This document shows positions 1 through 9,655 of a stretch of DNA of 61,786 nt, in pieces. Source of the stretch: Coxiellaceae bacterium (GTDB lineage: Bacteria; Pseudomonadota; Gammaproteobacteria; Coxiellales; Coxiellaceae); the NCBI GenBank assembly GCA_029212925.1, contig JARGOB010000016.1:1-61786 (forward strand), read 5' to 3'. The translations under genes and the position numbers were made by a program. Each line of letters begins with the position of its first letter. Within the stretch, counting starts at the first letter, position 1. The notes beneath the pieces were generated by a model that was given only the letters and a program-made list of their open reading frames with translations, was not told the DNA's origin and did not search any database.

Positions 1-2869
1 CGCAGGTACCATAATCGGTAGCACTGATGCCTACAACGCCATAGGTTAGCCCCGGCACTTTTTGAGGTAAGGTTTTCTGTCTATCAAAATTGCCCAAGCC
101 TAGTTGGCCGTCGGTATTATAACCCCAGCAATACATGCCACCTGCGTTGGTTTGTGCGCAAATGTGGAGCGCGCCGATAGCTACCGCTGCAACCTTATTG
201 CCAATAAGGCCTTGCACTAATTGCGGTGTAGTTTTAGGGTTATCAGTATTGCCTATACCGAGTTGACCGTAAAAATTAGCGCCCCAGCATTTCATGGTAC
301 CGTTACTTAATATTGCGCAGCTATTATTAGCGCCGGCTGCAATGGATGCCACATGCCAACGATTGCTGCTTAAGTTTGAAACGGCAACAGGTGTAGTGCG
401 TGTTGATAAAGTGCCATCGCCCAGTTGACCGCGAACGTTATCACCCCAGCATGTCATGTGGCCTGTGCGTAATAAGGCGCAAGTGTGGTTCCTGCCAGCA
501 GCAATGGCACTGACACCGATTGATAAGGAGTGCACGGTTACGGGTACGTAGCTATTTTTATAGCTGTTATTTCCGAGTTGTCCTTTGTCGTTCTCACCCC
601 AGCACTTGACTTCACCGTTTTTTAATAAGGCGCAGGTATAATCATTGCCGGCGGTAATGCTGACAGCATCAGTGATGTTGGCTACGTCAACGGGACGAGT
701 ACGGAAGAAGCTTGTGCCGTCACCCAGTTGTCCATATGTATTTCTGCCCCAGCATTGCACGCGGCCATCAGTCATTAATCGACAAGTGTGTGCATGCCCG
801 CTAACCAGTTGCGTTGTGTAACTGGTAAAAGGACTTTCGGTGGCTTGATGGCGTTCTTCTGTGGTGCCGTCACCCAGCTGCCCCCAGTAATTGTCTCCCC
901 AGCATTTAACACTGCCGTGACGTTGGATATAAAAAGGAAACGCATCGCTAGTTGAGTTGGTCGCATGTACCGTTATGATGCCGTGTCCACGATCACTGGC
1001 AGCACTGCCTGCTTTAAAGGTGTATCGACAACTTTTATTTGTACCCAGTGTTAATGTGCAGTTGGTAGTGATCCCACGTTGAGCAAGGTGTCGTGGTAAA
1101 ACGAGATGGGCTTTATCAAAACCGATGTTGGCTAGTTCGACGCTCGTCTGATGGTGATTGAGGATAGCCGATTTAACATTTTTTTGTTTGACGATGGCAC
1201 AATTGAATTCAGATATATTGCCGATGTTTAATGACGTGGCGTCATAGTCTGTTAGCTTGACGACAGTTTGCGGCGTTGTAACTGTTTCGATTCCAGAGTT
1301 ATCGCCTATGCCTATTTGTCCGTGTATGTTCTCACCCCAGCATTTTGTTACGCCGGATTCAATTGCACAAGTGTGTCGGTCATGTGCTTGGATGTCGGTA
1401 ATGTTTGCCGATAGTGATTTCACTGCGGTTGGTGTGGTAACAGCGTCGCTGATTTGACTAATGCCTATTTCACCGTGTCTATTCTCACCCCAGCATTTGG
1501 CTTGACCATTTTGAATGGCGCAGTTGTGAAAAATGCCAGAAGCAATTTTTGTTACGCCGGAGCTTAGGCCAATAACTGCTGTGGGTATGCTTCTATTAAA
1601 TAACGTGTTGTCACCGATTTGCCCTGAGTGATTGTGACCCCAGCATTTGACCGCGCCGGTGGCAAGTAGTGCGCAAGAATCGCCGCCACCAGAAGACATG
1701 GCGATGGCTTTGGGGTATTGGCCGCCAATGTTGTGCACTAATACGGGTGTCAAACTGCGGATAGTAGAGTTATTGCCGAGTTGTCCGCCTCTGTTTTCAC
1801 CCCAGCATTTAATGCGACCATCGATTAATAGTGCGCAGGTGTGTTCGCCGCCGGCGCTTAGGCTTTTGACGTCCGAGCCTAGTCCAATAACGGCAGTTGG
1901 TACGTGTCTTTCGATGGTTGTACCATCGCCTAATTGGCCATGTGAATTTTCACCCCAGCACTTTACAGTGCCGCTTTTTGATAATGTGCAGGTGTTGTGG
2001 CGGCCGGAGGAGATATCAATAATATTATTGCCAAGACCCGTAGGCGCGACCGGTGTTTTGCTATCAGTAGTTGTGTCATTGCCGAGTTGGCCATGATTGT
2101 TGTGACCAAAACATTTAACGTTGCCGCTATCGATCAATACGCAGTTATGCTCGTAGCCTGAGGCGATTTTTGAGATGTGCTCATTGTTGGACAGTAATAT
2201 TTTTTGTGGTGTACCTTCACTGAATCCTTTTTCAGTGCCGAGTTGGCCGTAAAACCCATAACCCCAGCATACAGCGTGTGCTGGTTTTTGTAAGACCAAG
2301 TGGGAAGTCTTCAATAGATTGAAATGATTATTAACGGCTGTACCGCTGCTGATGATGTTGTCGCGAAGGCTTACTATATTGGTGTATTCAAAGGGTCTGG
2401 TGTCTGGGTATATATTAATTTTGTTGATGTTGGATTCAGGGCCAGCTTTAAAGTCCATAAATAGTTGTGCGCAGGCATTGCCATTGCTGGGTATGGTGTA
2501 ATGCAATTGATTGGCGGCGTGAGTGAAGCCTGCAGCCGATATATTTATATCAGCCAAAGCACCTGCTGGACCATTCAATGGTAGCCCGGTGTCGATATAA
2601 TGGTTATTGCTGAGGTCGAGTGTGCGACCAATACCGCTGCATCGCCCGGTTGATAGATTGGTTCCATTATAAAAAGTGATACGGGTTATTTTGGCATATA
2701 GGTTGGGAGTGCTGCGTAAGTTCCACGCTTCAGTGCGTGATACCACTACAGGTGCGGTCAATGCGTTAGTAGTATGGTTTTTTTTACTGATAAAATCAGT
2801 GGTGGACAGTTGTGCAGCCACAAGGGTGTGGCTGCTGATGAGTAGTAATGGAATGACATAATGTCGCAT
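1..2869 (-). CDS. Exported RCC1-repeat beta-propeller protein (3' end outside window)
   Basis: The minus strand is open from ATG at 2869 to the window edge (about 956 codons, no stop), so the C-terminus is missing. The order is a signal peptide (MRHYVIPLLLISSHTLVAA), a conserved N-terminal domain of about 180 residues (TEAWNL, NLYAKIT, GIGRTLDLSNN), seven RCC1 repeats ending CWGxNxxGQLG, an Ig-like linker containing GITTNC and SCRYTF, and a second run of at least six RCC1 repeats. Nearly every repeat has a Cys pair (HTCALL...KCWG), which suits an oxidising location outside the cytoplasm. It lies 57 bp after the next RCC1 paralog and shows no promoter of its own, so it is probably co-transcribed. 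RCC1 propellers usually bind proteins; the partner here is unknown. Confidence 0.85.
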   Translation of the reverse strand, partial: MRHYVIPLLLISSHTLVAAQLSTTDFISKKNHTTNALTAPVVVSRTEAWNLRSTPNLYAKITRITFYNGTNLSTGRCSGIGRTLDLSNNHYIDTGLPLNGPAGALADINISAAGFTHAANQLHYTIPSNGNACAQLFMDFKAGPESNINKINIYPDTRPFEYTNIVSLRDNIISSGTAVNNHFNLLKTSHLVLQKPAHAVCWGYGFYGQLGTEKGFSEGTPQKILLSNNEHISKIASGYEHNCVLIDSGNVKCFGHNNHGQLGNDTTTDSKTPVAPTGLGNNIIDISSGRHNTCTLSKSGTVKCWGENSHGQLGDGTTIERHVPTAVIGLGSDVKSLSAGGEHTCALLIDGRIKCWGENRGGQLGNNSTIRSLTPVLVHNIGGQYPKAIAMSSGGGDSCALLATGAVKCWGHNHSGQIGDNTLFNRSIPTAVIGLSSGVTKIASGIFHNCAIQNGQAKCWGENRHGEIGISQISDAVTTPTAVKSLSANITDIQAHDRHTCAIESGVTKCWGENIHGQIGIGDNSGIETVTTPQTVVKLTDYDATSLNIGNISEFNCAIVKQKNVKSAILNHHQTSVELANIGFDKAHLVLPRHLAQRGITTNCTLTLGTNKSCRYTFKAGSAASDRGHGIITVHATNSTSDAFPFYIQRHGSVKCWGDNYWGQLGDGTTEERHQATESPFTSYTTQLVSGHAHTCRLMTDGRVQCWGRNTYGQLGDGTSFFRTRPVDVANITDAVSITAGNDYTCALLKNGEVKCWGENDKGQLGNNSYKNSYVPVTVHSLSIGVSAIAAGRNHTCALLRTGHMTCWGDNVRGQLGDGTLSTRTTPVAVSNLSSNRWHVASIAAGANNSCAILSNGTMKCWGANFYGQLGIGNTDNPKTTPQLVQGLIGNKVAAVAIGALHICAQTNAGGMYCWGYNTDGQLGLGNFDRQKTLPQKVPGLTYGVVGISATDYGTC

Positions 2870-2895
2870 GGTTAAAACTCCTTTTTTTTATGACC

Positions 2896-2923
2896 TGAAT
2901 CCCGGATCGAGTCCGGGATGACA
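2896..2923. repeat. Palindromic dispersed repeat (GTCATCCCGG family)
   Basis: Perfect inverted repeat ATCCCGGA (2899-2906) and TCCGGGAT (2912-2919) with flanking TGACA. It sits in the 57-bp gap between two RCC1 genes and abuts the stop codon of the upstream one. The same family recurs at 12.0-12.6 kb, 50.9 kb, 54.5 kb and 61.7 kb. As RNA it would form a hairpin and could act as an intercistronic stabiliser. Confidence 0.8.
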
Positions 2924-2925
2924 AT

Positions 2926-4896
2926 TTATTCAATTGCGCAACTGAATCTTCCTTCACCATTATTAGATGCAAGATCAAAAGCATTGTTTTTCAAGTTCTC
3001 CACAACTGTCGGTGTGTTGCGAAATGTGGTGCTGCCGTCGCCGAGTTGGCCGAATTCATTATTGCCCCAGCACAATACCTTGCCGCCACTTTTCAGTGCG
3101 CAAGTCGAGCGTGCGGATGCACTAATGCCAACGACACCGTATCGTAGTCCAGTCACTGGTTGCGGTGTATTTTTCATTGGTTCGAAGTCACCGATACCCA
3201 ATTGACCATCATCATTTTTGCCCCAACACATCATGCCGCCAGGTTGTGTGATAACACAGGTATGTTTGCCGCCAACTTCGAGTGCTGCAACGCTAAAGTT
3301 ATGGTCGCCTTTTACCGTTTGCGGTGTGATTTTAAAGCTGTCGTTATTGCCGATACCCAATTGACCGTAATCATTTTCACCCCAACATTTCATGGTGCCG
3401 TTGTTGAGTAGTGCGCAGCTATGATTGTCACCAGCTGCTATGGATACCGCATAGGTTGTGTCATTGCCTAAGTCAGATACGGCTGCTGGAACCAGTTGAT
3501 TTTTAGTGTTGCCATTGCCGAGTTGGCCGTGACTATTGTCACCCCAGCATTTCACGCTACCTGTTTGTAATAGAGCACAAGAATAATTGTTACCAGCGGC
3601 GATAGCATGCACGCCTGATGTTAATCCGGACACAGTGACGGCTGTAGTTTGTTGGTCTCTTTGGTTGTTGCCCAGCTGTCCAAATGAGTTCTCACCCCAG
3701 CATTTCATTTCACCAGAATTTAGTAGTGCACAAGTGTGGTAACGACCGGCGGAGATGCTTACCGCGTGAGAAACAGTGGCCACTTTTACCGGTGTAGCAC
3801 TGCTGATAGTGGAGCCATTGCCCAGTTGGCCAAAGGTATTATCACCCCAGCAATAAATATCACCTGAATTGTTTAAGGCGCAGGCATGTTGTTTACCGCT
3901 GGCGAGTTGCAGCACATTGGTTAACCCTGATACGGGTGTTGCCTCATGGCGGTTATCGGTTGTGCCGTCACCGAGTTGACCGAAATCATTAATGCCCCAG
4001 CATTTGGCGTGACCGGTTTTTGCAATATGAAATGGGTAAATGGCCCTGGCGGAATAAGTGGTGCTGGCTGCTGTAATAACGCCATCGCCGCGACTACTTC
4101 GACCATTATAAGTGAACTCACAATGACTATTGACGCCCAGCGGTGATGTGCAATCACTAGTGATGCCACGTTCAGCCAGGTTAAAAGGCAATGTGAGTGG
4201 AGCATCGCCGAGACCGATATTCGTCAGTTGAATGGAAGGGTGCTCGCTACTGATTCTACCGGTGTCGACAGTGTGTGGTGTCAGAGATGCTTTTTGTAAC
4301 GTAAAGTAAGGCGTTTGTTCTAATGTGTAGTGATTGTGGCTTGCTGCGCCATTGGTGATTACATTGTTGCCTGGGCTGACTATATTAATGTATTCAAATG
4401 TCAGTGGCTTAAATTTAGTATTAATACGATTGGCATTTGCTGTAGGGCCAGCTTGAAATGCAATAAATAATTTTGCGCAGGCTATGCCATTGCTCGGAAT
4501 GGTGTAGCCTAATTGATTGGCGGCATGGCTAAAGCCAGCGGCAAATAGATTAAGTGCGGGCAGGTCACCACGACTACCATTTAAAGCAATGCCAGTATTG
4601 ACGTATTGTTCGCCGCTTAAGTCAAAGGTTTGGCCGATGCCTGAGCATCTACCATTGATTTGACTCGTTTGATAATAAAACGTTACGCCTTTGACTTTGG
4701 CATACAGTGTCGGTGCATTGTTAAGGTCCCAGCTTTCTGTGCGGGTCAGTATCAGTGGTATTTTTACTGTATTGGTTGACGTCGTATAGCTGTGTTTATT
4801 TTTGATCGGTTGTAAGAAGTCAGTGGTGAGATGGCTTGCTAGTAATGGCTGGCTCGCTACTACGCCTATTAGGGTAGGAAGAAAAAAATATCGCAT
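2926..4896 (-). CDS. Exported RCC1-repeat protein, single propeller
   Basis: 656 residues. A signal peptide (MRYFFLPTLIGVVASQPLLAS) is followed by the N-terminal domain shared with its neighbours (TESWDLNN, LYAKVKGVTFYYQ, GIGQTFDLSG), then the Ig-like linker (GITSDC, CEFTYNGRSSRGDG) and exactly seven RCC1 repeats (CWGINDFGQLG to CWGNNEFGQLG), the number needed for one seven-bladed propeller. Compared with its two paralogs, the first propeller is missing, so it looks like a deletion derivative or the ancestral form. Cys pairs recur in each repeat. A promoter resembling that of the 5044-8115 gene lies upstream (4949-4976). The binding partner is unknown; an export or host-interaction role is inferred. 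Confidence 0.88.
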   Translation of the reverse strand: MRYFFLPTLIGVVASQPLLASHLTTDFLQPIKNKHSYTTSTNTVKIPLILTRTESWDLNNAPTLYAKVKGVTFYYQTSQINGRCSGIGQTFDLSGEQYVNTGIALNGSRGDLPALNLFAAGFSHAANQLGYTIPSNGIACAKLFIAFQAGPTANANRINTKFKPLTFEYINIVSPGNNVITNGAASHNHYTLEQTPYFTLQKASLTPHTVDTGRISSEHPSIQLTNIGLGDAPLTLPFNLAERGITSDCTSPLGVNSHCEFTYNGRSSRGDGVITAASTTYSARAIYPFHIAKTGHAKCWGINDFGQLGDGTTDNRHEATPVSGLTNVLQLASGKQHACALNNSGDIYCWGDNTFGQLGNGSTISSATPVKVATVSHAVSISAGRYHTCALLNSGEMKCWGENSFGQLGNNQRDQQTTAVTVSGLTSGVHAIAAGNNYSCALLQTGSVKCWGDNSHGQLGNGNTKNQLVPAAVSDLGNDTTYAVSIAAGDNHSCALLNNGTMKCWGENDYGQLGIGNNDSFKITPQTVKGDHNFSVAALEVGGKHTCVITQPGGMMCWGKNDDGQLGIGDFEPMKNTPQPVTGLRYGVVGISASARSTCALKSGGKVLCWGNNEFGQLGDGSTTFRNTPTVVENLKNNAFDLASNNGEGRFSCAIE

Positions 4897-4948
4897 CCGT
4901 GTTGTCTCTCTGGTTATTGGTTAAAGTTAAATCGTAGTGTGTTTGCTC

Positions 4949-4976
4949 AGTATGTAAGCTCGATTTAATACATCAA
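4949..4976 (-). promoter_or_regulatory. Candidate sigma-70-type promoter shared by RCC1 genes
   Basis: On the minus strand, TTGATG (4976-4971), a 16-bp spacer and CATACT (4954-4949) lie about 50 bp before the start at 4896. The same hexamers and spacing, with most of the spacer and the bases upstream conserved, occur before the paralog at 8115, which argues for function. Confidence 0.55.
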
Positions 4977-5043
4977 TAACAGGGGTTAATGAGGGAAGTT
5001 AGCCATGACACATCCATTTATCATGGCTAGGGCTGTTAATAAC

Positions 5044-8000
5044 TTATTTGATGGCGCAGTTGTAGGCACCAACGCCGCTGTTGATGGCCAGTTCAGATGC
5101 GTTGCTTACATTGCTAACGGTTACGGGGATGTTGCTGGCGATAAAGCTACCGTTACCCAGTTGACCGTCAACATTTTTACCGAAGCACTGCACGCTACCA
5201 TCCGCTAATAGCGCACAAGTATGCAACTTTTTAGCATTAATCGAGACCACCTGTGTACCTAACGCTGTCACCGGTTGCGGTGTGGTTATTTTTGTACCGA
5301 TGCTGCCAATGCCCAGTTGACCGCTGTTGTTTGATCCCCAGCATTCAGCGCTGCCATTTTGCAGTAAGGCGCACGCATGTGTGCCGCCCTCAGATATGGC
5401 CGCAACACCGGATGTTAAGCCAATGACTTGCTGTGGCTTGGCTTCAAATATACTTAGCCTGCCATTGCCCAGTTGACCACTGCTGCTTTTACCCCAGCAT
5501 TTCATCGCGCCGTTACTCAATAAGGCACAACTGCTGTTTTGGCCGGCGCTCATGGATACGACATGTGTGTTTGCATCGTTAAGGTTTGAGACGTCGACAG
5601 GCTTGTTGCGACTGGTTTGGGTGCTATCGCCCAATTGCCCCGAGTCGTTATTGCCCCAGCATTTCATGCGACCGGTTTTTAATAAAGCGCATGTGTGATT
5701 GCTGCCGCTGGTTAATGCGGTAACGGTTGTCGGTAAGGCATGAACGGTAACAGGTTCATCGCGACTAATGATTGAGCCATCGCCCAATTGTCCTGAGTCG
5801 TTTTTGCCCCAGCACTTTACTTTTCCGGAGTAGAGTAAGGCGCAGGTATGGTCATTACCAGCAGAAAGGCTAGCGACATCGCCTACTGACCTGAATGCGT
5901 CGACATGGATGGCGCGGGTGAATACTTGGTGGATACGATTCCCCAGTTGGCCGTATGTGTTATCACCCCAGCACATCACGCTGTGATTTTTTAATAAAGC
6001 GCAGCTGTGATAGCGTCCGGTCACCACTTGTATCACTGCTTGGTCAATGCCGTGAACGTCTACCGGTATGTTTCGGTCGGTGGTGGAGTCATCACCCAGT
6101 TGCCCGAACCGATTGTATCCCCAGCAAACGGCTTTACCGCTTTTTTTGATATGGAATGGAAAAATAGTGGTTTTGTTGTGGTTGTCTGTCACTGAAATAG
6201 CACCGTCACCACGACTGCTGATACCGTCATAGGTGAAATCGCACAGTGCGTTGCTGTCTAATGTTGAAGAGCAGTTGCTAGTAATGCCGCGTGATGATAG
6301 ATCAGCGACGTTGAATGATGATGCGCTATGACCCACATTGGTTAATGAGACAGTATTGGAGGTAGCGTCCAATTGTGATGTGGTGATCTGTGCTGCGTTG
6401 ATCGCTGCACAGCTAAAGGCGGAGTCATTGCCATCGCTGAGTATTGTTGTGCTACCAATTGGCAAATCTGTATTTATCGGGGCATGTGCTTCACTCACTG
6501 GTGCGCGTGTACCCAGTTGACCGGCATCATTAAGGCCCCAGCATTGTGTGCGCCCGTTGGCGTTGATTGCGCAGGTGTGAGAATTTACCGCGCTAATGGC
6601 CTTGACGCCAGTTGATAATGTATCAACATTTTGCGGGGTGGGGTTTATATTTGATGCGCTTTGTATGCCTAATTGACCGTGGGTGTTATCGCCCCAGCAT
6701 TTCATATCGCCATTGGTGATCGCGCAAGTGTGTTGTGTACCCATGCTTATAGCGGAAACACCGGTTGTGAGTCCTTGCACTTGTGTGGGTATTAAGCGCT
6801 TAGTGGTTGTGCTATCGCCAACTTGGCCGTAGGTGTTTGCACCCCAGCATTCCAAATCGCCATTGTGTATAAAGCCCCCTTTACTAATGATGGCGCACGT
6901 GGTGCGAGCTCCAGCTGCAATGGCAGTGGCTTTAGGGTGATTGCCACCAATATTGGCTACAAAAGTAGGGGTTTTCTGCGATTCGATTGAGTTGTTACCC
7001 AGTTGTCCGTTGATACCGGCGCCCCAGCATTTTATTTGCCCTGACTTAAGTAGCGCGCATACATGCATATAGCCTGAAGCGATACGTGTAACGCCGGAAC
7101 TTAAGCCGCTAACGTTAGTGGGTATGTAGCGATTGGATCGTGTGCCATCACCCAGTTGCCACAATTGATTGTGCCCCCAGCATTTTACGCCACCGGAGTT
7201 GAGTAGTGCGCATGTGCTGTTTCTGCCAGCGGCAATATCAATAACGCCGGATGTTAGGTTGTGAACTTGTACGGGCGTTAAGCTATTGGTAGCGCTGTCG
7301 TCACCTAATTGGCCATAAGTGTTTTGCCCCCAGCATTTTACCGCTCCCGATTGTAATAGTGCGCAGTTATGGTGGCGCCCAGAAGAAATCTTTACTACGC
7401 CATTGCCGAGTGCGTTGCTTACCTTAACGGGAAGGTTGGAATTGCTGCGTGTGCCATCGCCCAATTGGCCTTGATTGTTTAAGCCCCAGCATCGTGCATG
7501 GGCAGTGCGTGTTAGTGACAGTGCTGCTGTTTTTAATAGCTGCGCATGGTTATTGATGGGGGTGCCATCGGTGATGCTGTTGTTGCCAAGGTTGGTGATG
7601 TGCCCGTATTCAAAAGTTTGCGGGCTGATGTTTGTGGAGATGGTGTTGGGTATGGTGGTTGTCGGGCCAGCTTGATAAGCAATATCTAGTTTGGCGCAAC
7701 CTTGGCCATCGCTGGGCAGGGTGAAGCCCAATGTGTTTGCGGCGGCTGTTATGCCGGATGTGTGTATGGCTATTGGGCGTAGATCACCGGCTGGTCCGTT
7801 TAAAGCAATGCCGGTATCGATAAACTGGTTATAGCTGAGGTCAAGTGTGCGGCCTATGCCTTCGCACTTGCCTGTTGTGGCGTTGGTGTGGTTATAAAAT
7901 GTTACGCCAGTTATTTTAGTGTAGAGGTTGGGGGTATCAGCAAGGTTCCATTCTTCCGTTCGGCTCAGTGTGGTGGTGGGGGTTATAGTCCCAGCCACGC

Positions 8001-8115
8001 GCTGCGTGTGTTGTTTGTGATGAGCGGATTGAATAAAGTCCGTGGTGTGTGGTGGCGTCGTAGCTAACACATGGTTGCTTGCTATTAATAAGAGTAGCGG
8101 AATTGTTTTGCGCAT
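5044..8115 (-). CDS. Exported RCC1-repeat protein, double propeller
   Basis: 1023 residues. The order is signal peptide (MRKTIPLLLLIASNHVLA), conserved N-terminal domain (EEWNLADTPNLYTKITGV, GIGRTLDLSYNQ, IDTGIALNGPAGDL), seven RCC1 repeats (CWGLNNQGQLG to CWGLNDAGQLG), the Ig-like linker (GITSNCSSTLDSNALC, FTYDGISSRGDG) and seven more (CWGYNRFGQLG to CFGKNVDGQLG). This predicts two seven-bladed propellers. Paired Cys in most blades fits an exported protein. It is the first gene of the RCC1 set, transcribed away from ftsA. Legionella RCC1 effectors such as LegG1 lack a Sec signal, so a different export route (type II secretion or cell-surface display) is inferred. Confidence 0.88.
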   Translation of the reverse strand: MRKTIPLLLLIASNHVLATTPPHTTDFIQSAHHKQHTQRVAGTITPTTTLSRTEEWNLADTPNLYTKITGVTFYNHTNATTGKCEGIGRTLDLSYNQFIDTGIALNGPAGDLRPIAIHTSGITAAANTLGFTLPSDGQGCAKLDIAYQAGPTTTIPNTISTNISPQTFEYGHITNLGNNSITDGTPINNHAQLLKTAALSLTRTAHARCWGLNNQGQLGDGTRSNSNLPVKVSNALGNGVVKISSGRHHNCALLQSGAVKCWGQNTYGQLGDDSATNSLTPVQVHNLTSGVIDIAAGRNSTCALLNSGGVKCWGHNQLWQLGDGTRSNRYIPTNVSGLSSGVTRIASGYMHVCALLKSGQIKCWGAGINGQLGNNSIESQKTPTFVANIGGNHPKATAIAAGARTTCAIISKGGFIHNGDLECWGANTYGQVGDSTTTKRLIPTQVQGLTTGVSAISMGTQHTCAITNGDMKCWGDNTHGQLGIQSASNINPTPQNVDTLSTGVKAISAVNSHTCAINANGRTQCWGLNDAGQLGTRAPVSEAHAPINTDLPIGSTTILSDGNDSAFSCAAINAAQITTSQLDATSNTVSLTNVGHSASSFNVADLSSRGITSNCSSTLDSNALCDFTYDGISSRGDGAISVTDNHNKTTIFPFHIKKSGKAVCWGYNRFGQLGDDSTTDRNIPVDVHGIDQAVIQVVTGRYHSCALLKNHSVMCWGDNTYGQLGNRIHQVFTRAIHVDAFRSVGDVASLSAGNDHTCALLYSGKVKCWGKNDSGQLGDGSIISRDEPVTVHALPTTVTALTSGSNHTCALLKTGRMKCWGNNDSGQLGDSTQTSRNKPVDVSNLNDANTHVVSMSAGQNSSCALLSNGAMKCWGKSSSGQLGNGRLSIFEAKPQQVIGLTSGVAAISEGGTHACALLQNGSAECWGSNNSGQLGIGSIGTKITTPQPVTALGTQVVSINAKKLHTCALLADGSVQCFGKNVDGQLGNGSFIASNIPVTVSNVSNASELAINSGVGAYNCAIK

Positions 8116-8165
8116 CTATTGTCCTTGTGTGATGTTGAATGGTTGGGTTGAATGCTGAGCTGCGC

Positions 8166-8193
8166 AGTATGCAATCATGGTTTAATACATCAA
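8166..8193 (-). promoter_or_regulatory. Candidate promoter of the double-propeller RCC1 gene
   Basis: TTGATG (8193-8188), a 16-bp spacer and CATACT (8171-8166) on the minus strand, about 50 bp upstream of 8115. It matches the element at 4949-4976, including part of the spacer (TATTAAA). Confidence 0.55.
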
Positions 8194-8313
8194 TCACCGG
8201 GGTGCTGCCTTGTTTTTGATTAGTGAGTTTCTGTGGCTGCAAAAAAACTTAAAGTAAATTCTCGCATTCAGTTGTCTGTGCGTTCTTTTCCTTTTACTTT
8301 TTTAAAAATTTTT

Positions 8314-8343
8314 ATAGTGATCTTAATTTGTTTCGTCTATACT
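8314..8343 (+). promoter_or_regulatory. Weak candidate promoter before ftsA
   Basis: An A/T-rich stretch with TATACT at 8338-8343 lies 62 bp before the ftsA start. No convincing -35 is visible, so only the -10 is supported. The rest of the 8116-8404 gap holds the RCC1 promoter and nothing else recognisable. Confidence 0.3.
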
Positions 8344-8404
8344 AAGTGCTTGCAGCACCTGGGGGGTGTTGCAGCGTCGTGCTAGCAGGGAGATTTTGAC
8401 AGCT

Positions 8405-9637
8405 ATGTCAAAGAAACCAGACAAGAATCTGATTGTCGCATTGGATATTGGAACAAGTAAAATAGCGGCACTGGTTGGGGAAGTAACGGAAGACAATCAA
8501 GTTGAGGTTATCGGCTTTGGGTCTCATCCGTCTCACGGACTTAAACGTGGTGTTGTGGTTAATATTGAATCAACCGTGAAATCCATTCAACGAGCAGTCG
8601 AAGAAGCTGAGCTTATGGCTGGCTGTGATATTAATATGGCATATACCGGCATTGCGGGTAGTCATGTTAAAAGCCTTAATTCACACGGTATTGTGGCGAT
8701 TCGCGATCGTGAAGTGAATCAAACCGATGTTGAACGCGTGATTGATGCGGCAAAAGCGGTTGCCATTCCAGCTGATCAAAAAATACTCCATATTTTGCCG
8801 CAAGAATTTATTATTGATGCGCAAGAAGGTGTTCGCGAGCCCGTGGGTATGTCCGGCGTTCGGCTGGAAGCCAAAGTGCATATTGTGACTGGTGCGGTTA
8901 GTGCCGCGCAAAATATATCCAAGTGTGTGCGTCGTTGCGGTTTACAAGTCGGTGATGTGGTGTTGGAGCAATTAGCGTCCAGTCACTCTGTATTAAATGA
9001 AGATGAAAAAGAATTGGGTGTCTGCATGATCGATATCGGTGGTGGTACCACTGATATTGCGATCTTTACTGAAGGCTCGATTCGTCATACGGCTGTGATT
9101 CCGATTGCCGGTGATCACGTCACGAATGACGTTGCTGTTGCATTACGTACGCCATCTAAGTATGCCGAGCGCATTAAGATTAAGCACGGTTCTGTAGTGC
9201 CGCACAATGTGGAATCCGGTGAAACCATTCAAGTGCCAAGCGTATCTAAGCGGCCACCGAAAACGATTCACCGTAAAGCATTATGCCAGGTGATCGCGGC
9301 GCGTTATGAAGAATTATTTGCATTGATTGAAAACGAAATCCGTCGCAGTGGTTTCGAAGATTTTATTACAGCTGGTGTAGTGTTAACCGGTGGCGCTTCT
9401 AATGTGGAAGACGCTGTTGAATTAGCCGAGTCGGTATTTAAAATGCCGGTGAGATTAGGCGTGCCGCAAAACATTAGCGGTTTAGTGGATGTGAGAGAGA
9501 ACCCAAGTTACGCAACCGGCGTGGGTTTGTTATTGCATGGAATGCAGCATACATCGTCCGGGCATCATTATGATGCTGACCAAGGCGCAAAAGGCTTATG
9601 GTCACGGATGAAAGGTTGGTTTCAAGGAAATTTTTAA
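8405..9637 (+). CDS. ftsA: Cell division protein FtsA
   Basis: Actin-fold ATPase that tethers FtsZ to the membrane and recruits later division proteins. The start MSKKPDKNLIVALDIGTSKI gives 410 residues, near the usual 420; an ATG 39 bp upstream would add an unconserved extension. Visible are phosphate-1 (ALDIGTSKIAALVGE), phosphate-2 (CMIDIGGGTTDIAIF), the adenosine motif (GVVLTGGASNVE) and the basic C-terminal amphipathic helix (LWSRMKGWFQGNF) that binds membrane. ftsZ follows after 18 bp. The usual upstream partners ftsQ and ddl are absent; the RCC1 genes occupy that side. Confidence 0.97.
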   Translation: MSKKPDKNLIVALDIGTSKIAALVGEVTEDNQVEVIGFGSHPSHGLKRGVVVNIESTVKSIQRAVEEAELMAGCDINMAYTGIAGSHVKSLNSHGIVAIRDREVNQTDVERVIDAAKAVAIPADQKILHILPQEFIIDAQEGVREPVGMSGVRLEAKVHIVTGAVSAAQNISKCVRRCGLQVGDVVLEQLASSHSVLNEDEKELGVCMIDIGGGTTDIAIFTEGSIRHTAVIPIAGDHVTNDVAVALRTPSKYAERIKIKHGSVVPHNVESGETIQVPSVSKRPPKTIHRKALCQVIAARYEELFALIENEIRRSGFEDFITAGVVLTGGASNVEDAVELAESVFKMPVRLGVPQNISGLVDVRENPSYATGVGLLLHGMQHTSSGHHYDADQGAKGLWSRMKGWFQGNF

Positions 9638-9655
9638 AATTGGAGGAATGATCAC

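Noticed and set aside
1647..2096. A 149-codon plus-strand frame across the RCC1 genes
   Set aside because: Antisense shadow produced by regular RCC1 repeats; the minus strand has the clear repeats and signal peptide.
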